In this document: in pieces, positions 62,585-64,000 of the stretch | Layout of the letters: each line of letters begins with the position of its first letter | Position numbering within the stretch: the stretch's first letter is position 1 | Notes under the pieces: model-generated | The model's input: only the letters and a program-made list of their open reading frames with translations | What the model was told of the DNA's origin: nothing | Databases searched by the model: none | Assembly (NCBI GenBank): GCA_903834465.1 | Contig: CAILJB010000002.1 | Location: forward strand, 21,192 to 85,191 | Source: an uncultured Pseudomonadota bacterium | Lineage (GTDB): Bacteria; Pseudomonadota; Gammaproteobacteria; Methylococcales; Methylomonadaceae | Reading direction: 5' to 3' | DNA length: 64,000 bases | Translations under genes and position numbers: made by a program

Positions 62585-62851
62585 ATGCCAACAATCAGCC
62601 TGTTTTTCGGCATCGTTATCAAGATGCGAAACAACGAACATCCGCCGCCACATATCCACGTTGAATACCAAGGTTTTGCGGCTTCGGTTGAAATCAAAAC
62701 AGGCGATGTTTTAGTTGGTAAATTACCTCGCAAAGTTGCCGCAATTGTTAAAGAATGGTGCGAAACTCACCGCGAAGAACTTTTAGCAAACTGGGATAAA
62801 GCCGTTCAATTTGAACCACTCGATAGAATTAGAGGGGCAGATTATGATTAA
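62585..62851 (+). CDS. DUF4160 protein
   Basis: 88 residues with the full DUF4160 pattern: MPTISLFFGIVIKMRNNEHPPPHIHVEYQG, then GKLPRKVAAIVKEWCETHREELLANWDKA. The family is small, has a conserved EHPPPHIHV motif that may bind metal, and is usually paired with DUF2442, as here. The pairing looks like a toxin-antitoxin or two-part regulatory unit, but activity is not established. AGGAG nine bases before the start. Overlaps the next gene by eight bases. Confidence 0.88.
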   Translation: MPTISLFFGIVIKMRNNEHPPPHIHVEYQGFAASVEIKTGDVLVGKLPRKVAAIVKEWCETHREELLANWDKAVQFEPLDRIRGADYD

Positions 62852-63146
62852 AATTTTAGAAGCAACAGCCGTTGCACCGTATCAAATTTTGCTGGAATTT
62901 TCGGATGGCTCGCAACGTATTTGGAGTGCAGAAAATTTATTAGCGACGCGAACTGGAACATTGCTTGAACCGTTGAGAGATATAAATTATTTTCAACGTT
63001 TTTTTCTTGATGCAGGCGCGTTGTGTTGGGCAAATGGTTTGGAATTTTCGCCTGAACGAATTTATGAAGATTCCGTGCAAATAAATGATGCCCACAGCTT
63101 GCAATTACCAAAACCACGAAGCATTACGAACACGCTTCGGCTTTAA
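62844..63146 (+). CDS. DUF2442 protein
   Basis: 100 residues from the ATG at 62844 (AGAGG upstream): LEATAVAPYQILLEFSDGSQRIWSAENLL, then the DUF2442 core FQRFFLDAGALCWANGLEFSPERIYEDSV. It overlaps the DUF4160 gene by eight bases and is surely its partner. The C-terminus extends past the core by about 20 residues. Function unknown. Confidence 0.87.
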   Translation: MIKILEATAVAPYQILLEFSDGSQRIWSAENLLATRTGTLLEPLRDINYFQRFFLDAGALCWANGLEFSPERIYEDSVQINDAHSLQLPKPRSITNTLRL

Positions 63147-63189
63147 AACATCACAAGTTGATTATTTTTTCTTCCAACGAGCCAAGACC

Positions 63190-63993
63190 ATGCCATCCAA
63201 TCCAATAAAACTCATAATCTCAGGTGTTGTAGCGTTATTTACACTTAGTTTTGTTTCAAGTTCTTTTTACATCATTGAACCAGGTGAACGTGGCATTGTC
63301 GTCACATTAGGAAAAGTACCAATAACCTTTTCCTCCGAAGGTTTAGGTTTTAAAACGCCGATGATTTCGGATGTTGTGCGCGTATCGATTCGTCAACAAA
63401 CGCAAGAATTGCAAGCCTCCGCATTTTCATCCGATTTACAGCAAATCAATGTCCGTTTAAAAATTCTTTATCGTGTTCCCGAAGCTTCTGTGATTGCAAT
63501 TTTTCAACAATATGCAGGCAATCCCTTTGATTCATTGATTGCACCGCGTGTGCAAGAAGCGTTAAAAGAAGTCACGGCTCTCGAATCTGCCGAAGGAATT
63601 GCCAGAAAACGCGAAGTTGTCAAAGCAAAAACACTTGAATTTGCAAAACAAAAAGTCGGTTCAATGCTTTATATCGAAGACATTGTGATTGAAAATATCG
63701 CGTTATCTCAAGATTTAGAAAATGCTATCGAGGCAAAAATGGTGCAAGAACAAGAAGCCGAAAAAGCAAAATTCACGCAACAAAAAGCCGAAATTGAAGC
63801 GCAAACCGCCGTCATCCGAGCCGAAGGTGAAGCAAAAGCAATTTCTGTTCGTGGTGCGGCAATTCGCGCTAATCCTGGATTGATTGATTTGATGATTGCC
63901 GAAAAATGGGATGGTCACACGCCGTTAGTTGTCGATTCGGCAAAAGGTGGCGCAAATATCTTGTTACCCATTTCGAGTAAAGAATTGCGATAA
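63190..63993 (+). CDS. SPFH/Band 7 (prohibitin/HflC-like) membrane protein
   Basis: 267 residues from the ATG at 63190: N-terminal membrane helix (LIISGVVALFTLSFVSSSFYII), SPFH domain starting EPGERGIVVTLGKVP (about 28-190), then a Glu/Ala/Lys-rich coiled coil (AIEAKMVQEQEAEKAKFTQQKAEIEAQ) and an end LPISSKELR. It resembles prohibitin-like proteins that form membrane rings, sometimes around FtsH. No HflK partner is next to it in the window, so hflC is not assigned. Weak ribosome-binding site; a longer reading overlapping DUF2442 is rejected. Confidence 0.82.
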   Translation: MPSNPIKLIISGVVALFTLSFVSSSFYIIEPGERGIVVTLGKVPITFSSEGLGFKTPMISDVVRVSIRQQTQELQASAFSSDLQQINVRLKILYRVPEASVIAIFQQYAGNPFDSLIAPRVQEALKEVTALESAEGIARKREVVKAKTLEFAKQKVGSMLYIEDIVIENIALSQDLENAIEAKMVQEQEAEKAKFTQQKAEIEAQTAVIRAEGEAKAISVRGAAIRANPGLIDLMIAEKWDGHTPLVVDSAKGGANILLPISSKELR

Positions 63994-64000
63994 TATCCCA

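Overview
The window reads as chromosomal DNA of a gammaproteobacterial methylotroph, most likely a type I methanotroph (Methylococcales) of low to moderate GC content. Evidence for C1 metabolism is a formaldehyde-activating enzyme gene (fae), methenyl-tetrahydrofolate cyclohydrolase (fchA), and an ATP-grasp ligase, a CitG-like protein and a HisA-like protein of the kind found with tetrahydromethanopterin/methanofuran genes in methylotrophs. Gammaproteobacterial affiliation follows from cmoAB, the pilMNOPQ-aroK-aroB-damX order, the map/glnD versus rpsB-tsf-pyrH-frr-uppS-cdsA-dxr-rseP layout, and the plsY/folB-folK arrangement. No rRNA, tRNA, CRISPR array, insertion sequence or phage gene was seen.

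Layout. 1-5 kb: end of a DUF4242 gene, a secreted YncE-like beta-propeller, hemB, mlaC and cmoAB (tRNA U34 modification). 5-10 kb: a two-gene signalling operon on the minus strand (PAS-PAS-GAF hybrid histidine kinase, then HDOD-receiver-GGDEF protein) whose HPt and output receiver have lost their phospho-accepting residues. 10-24 kb: secA, the type IV pilus assembly genes pilMNOPQ, aroK, aroB, a DamX-like SPOR protein, hemE, glk and ispF. 24-31 kb: a large secreted beta-propeller, a Tat-exported MepK-like peptidase with a histidine-rich linker, and the C1 group fchA / ATP-grasp / CitG-like / fae / HisA-like.

31-38 kb is a nitrogen-assimilation region: glnA diverges from a beta-barrel porin gene followed by amtB, glnK and a second amtB. 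A good sigma-54 promoter and an NtrC-like site lie in front of the porin gene, so outer-membrane channel, ammonium transporters and PII protein probably form one nitrogen regulon; glnD (53 kb) encodes the PII-modifying enzyme. 38-44 kb holds ispH, hslR, a tusE/dsrC-tusB-gdx set, a PilZ protein with a long helical insertion, SirB, a macro-domain protein and an isolated hoxH-hoxW hydrogenase pair. 44-56 kb is the conserved isoprenoid/phospholipid/translation cluster. 56-62 kb holds plsY, folB, folK, an E2 acyltransferase (sucB), a zinc alcohol dehydrogenase, an AlaC-type aminotransferase and hom. The end has an AT-rich unknown gene, a DUF4160-DUF2442 pair and an SPFH/HflC-like protein.

Most genes are ordinary housekeeping. 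The most distinctive points are the paired loss of phospho-acceptor residues in the kinase/GGDEF operon, the sigma-54 controlled porin-amtB-glnK-amtB operon with a perfect 14-bp hairpin inside it, the hydrogenase large subunit without partner subunits nearby, and a DsrC-type protein keeping both redox cysteines next to TusB but without TusC/TusD. All functional calls come from reading motifs and family resemblance; no database search was run.
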